From an uncultured Chloroflexota bacterium (GTDB lineage: Bacteria; Chloroflexota; Limnocylindria; Limnocylindrales; Limnocylindraceae), in the NCBI GenBank assembly GCA_903938075.1, contig CAJABS010000214.1:1-5083 (forward strand): a stretch of 5,083 nt of DNA. The letters are read 5' to 3'. The notes under the pieces are model-generated. The model worked only from the letters and a program-made list of their open reading frames with translations. It was not told the origin of the DNA and did not search any database. Both the position numbers and the translations under genes were made by a program. Below, in pieces: positions 4,969-5,083 of this stretch. Within the stretch, counting starts at the first letter, position 1, and every line of letters begins with the position of its first letter.

Positions 4969-5083
4969 ATGCAGCAGCCCTTTCGCCGCACAGGCCCCAC
5001 GCTTATCGCCGCCGCGCTCAGTGAGGAGCGTGCCGCCCTTGAGGCGCTTGCCACCGATCTGGTACCGCACGCACTGCCAGGAC
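4969..5083 (+). CDS. Unidentified protein, N-terminal 38 codons (partial, runs off right edge)
   Basis: From ATG at 4969 the frame is open to the window end and reads MQQPFRRTGPTLIAAALSEE, then continues with an Ala/Leu/Glu-rich, probably helical stretch ending near VPHALPG. I recognise no domain. There is no signal peptide or long membrane segment in the visible part. The gene is divergent from the CapA-like gene across 17 nt. Evidence that it is real is the -10-like TATCCT placed exactly 6 nt upstream and the plausible protein composition; the frame is too short to say more. Confidence 0.6.
   Translation, partial: MQQPFRRTGPTLIAAALSEERAALEALATDLVPHALPG

Noticed and set aside
4500..5024. 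A 174-codon plus-strand open frame covering the CapA-like gene start and the right-edge gene.
   Set aside because: It is Arg/Ser/Ala-rich without domains, is antisense to the signal peptide and N-terminal domain of the CapA-like protein, and lacks the -10 element that fits the ATG at 4969 in another frame.

Overview
The window is compact, GC-rich DNA (roughly 60-65% by eye), almost entirely protein-coding. I see no RNA gene, insertion sequence, CRISPR array or phage gene. The genes suggest a free-living, streamlined bacterium. GC content, start-site architecture and the look of the FtsB-like and CapA-like proteins fit Chloroflexota (for example freshwater lineages) or Actinomycetota. I cannot decide between them from sequence alone.

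Layout: six genes lie in strictly alternating orientation. (1) Positions 1-836, minus: N-terminal half of an aldehyde dehydrogenase, cut by the window edge, with an unusual Ala/Pro/Thr-rich N-terminal extension. (2) 897-2429, plus: a complete aldehyde dehydrogenase resembling gamma-aminobutyraldehyde dehydrogenase (PatD type). (3) 2436-2840, minus: a small membrane protein of the FtsB/DivIC septum-formation-initiator family. (4) 2911-3327, plus: a short acidic protein I do not recognise. (5) 3344-4951, minus: a lipoprotein with a CapA-type metallophosphatase-like domain. (6) 4969 to the right edge, plus: the first 38 codons of an unidentified protein. The gaps are 60, 6, 70, 16 and 17 nt. No two neighbours share an operon, so each gene appears to be its own transcription unit.

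The most informative signal lies between the genes. Five of the six starts are preceded by a TANNNT hexamer ending 6 or 7 nt before the start codon: TAGGAT, TACCCT, TAGCCT, TAGGAT and TATCCT. This is the classic layout of leaderless promoters, where the -10 box sits so close that transcription begins at the start codon. The FtsB-like gene has a weaker version with a good -35 box. Between genes 5 and 6 the two -10 hexamers overlap on opposite strands within 7 bp, giving a 17-nt divergent intergenic region that apparently fires both ways.

Functionally, the two dehydrogenases plausibly oxidise aldehydes from amine or sugar breakdown and may be co-regulated from their shared intergenic region. 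The other genes look like unrelated envelope and division functions. I found no convincing new multi-gene system; the unusual content is the promoter and gene-order architecture.
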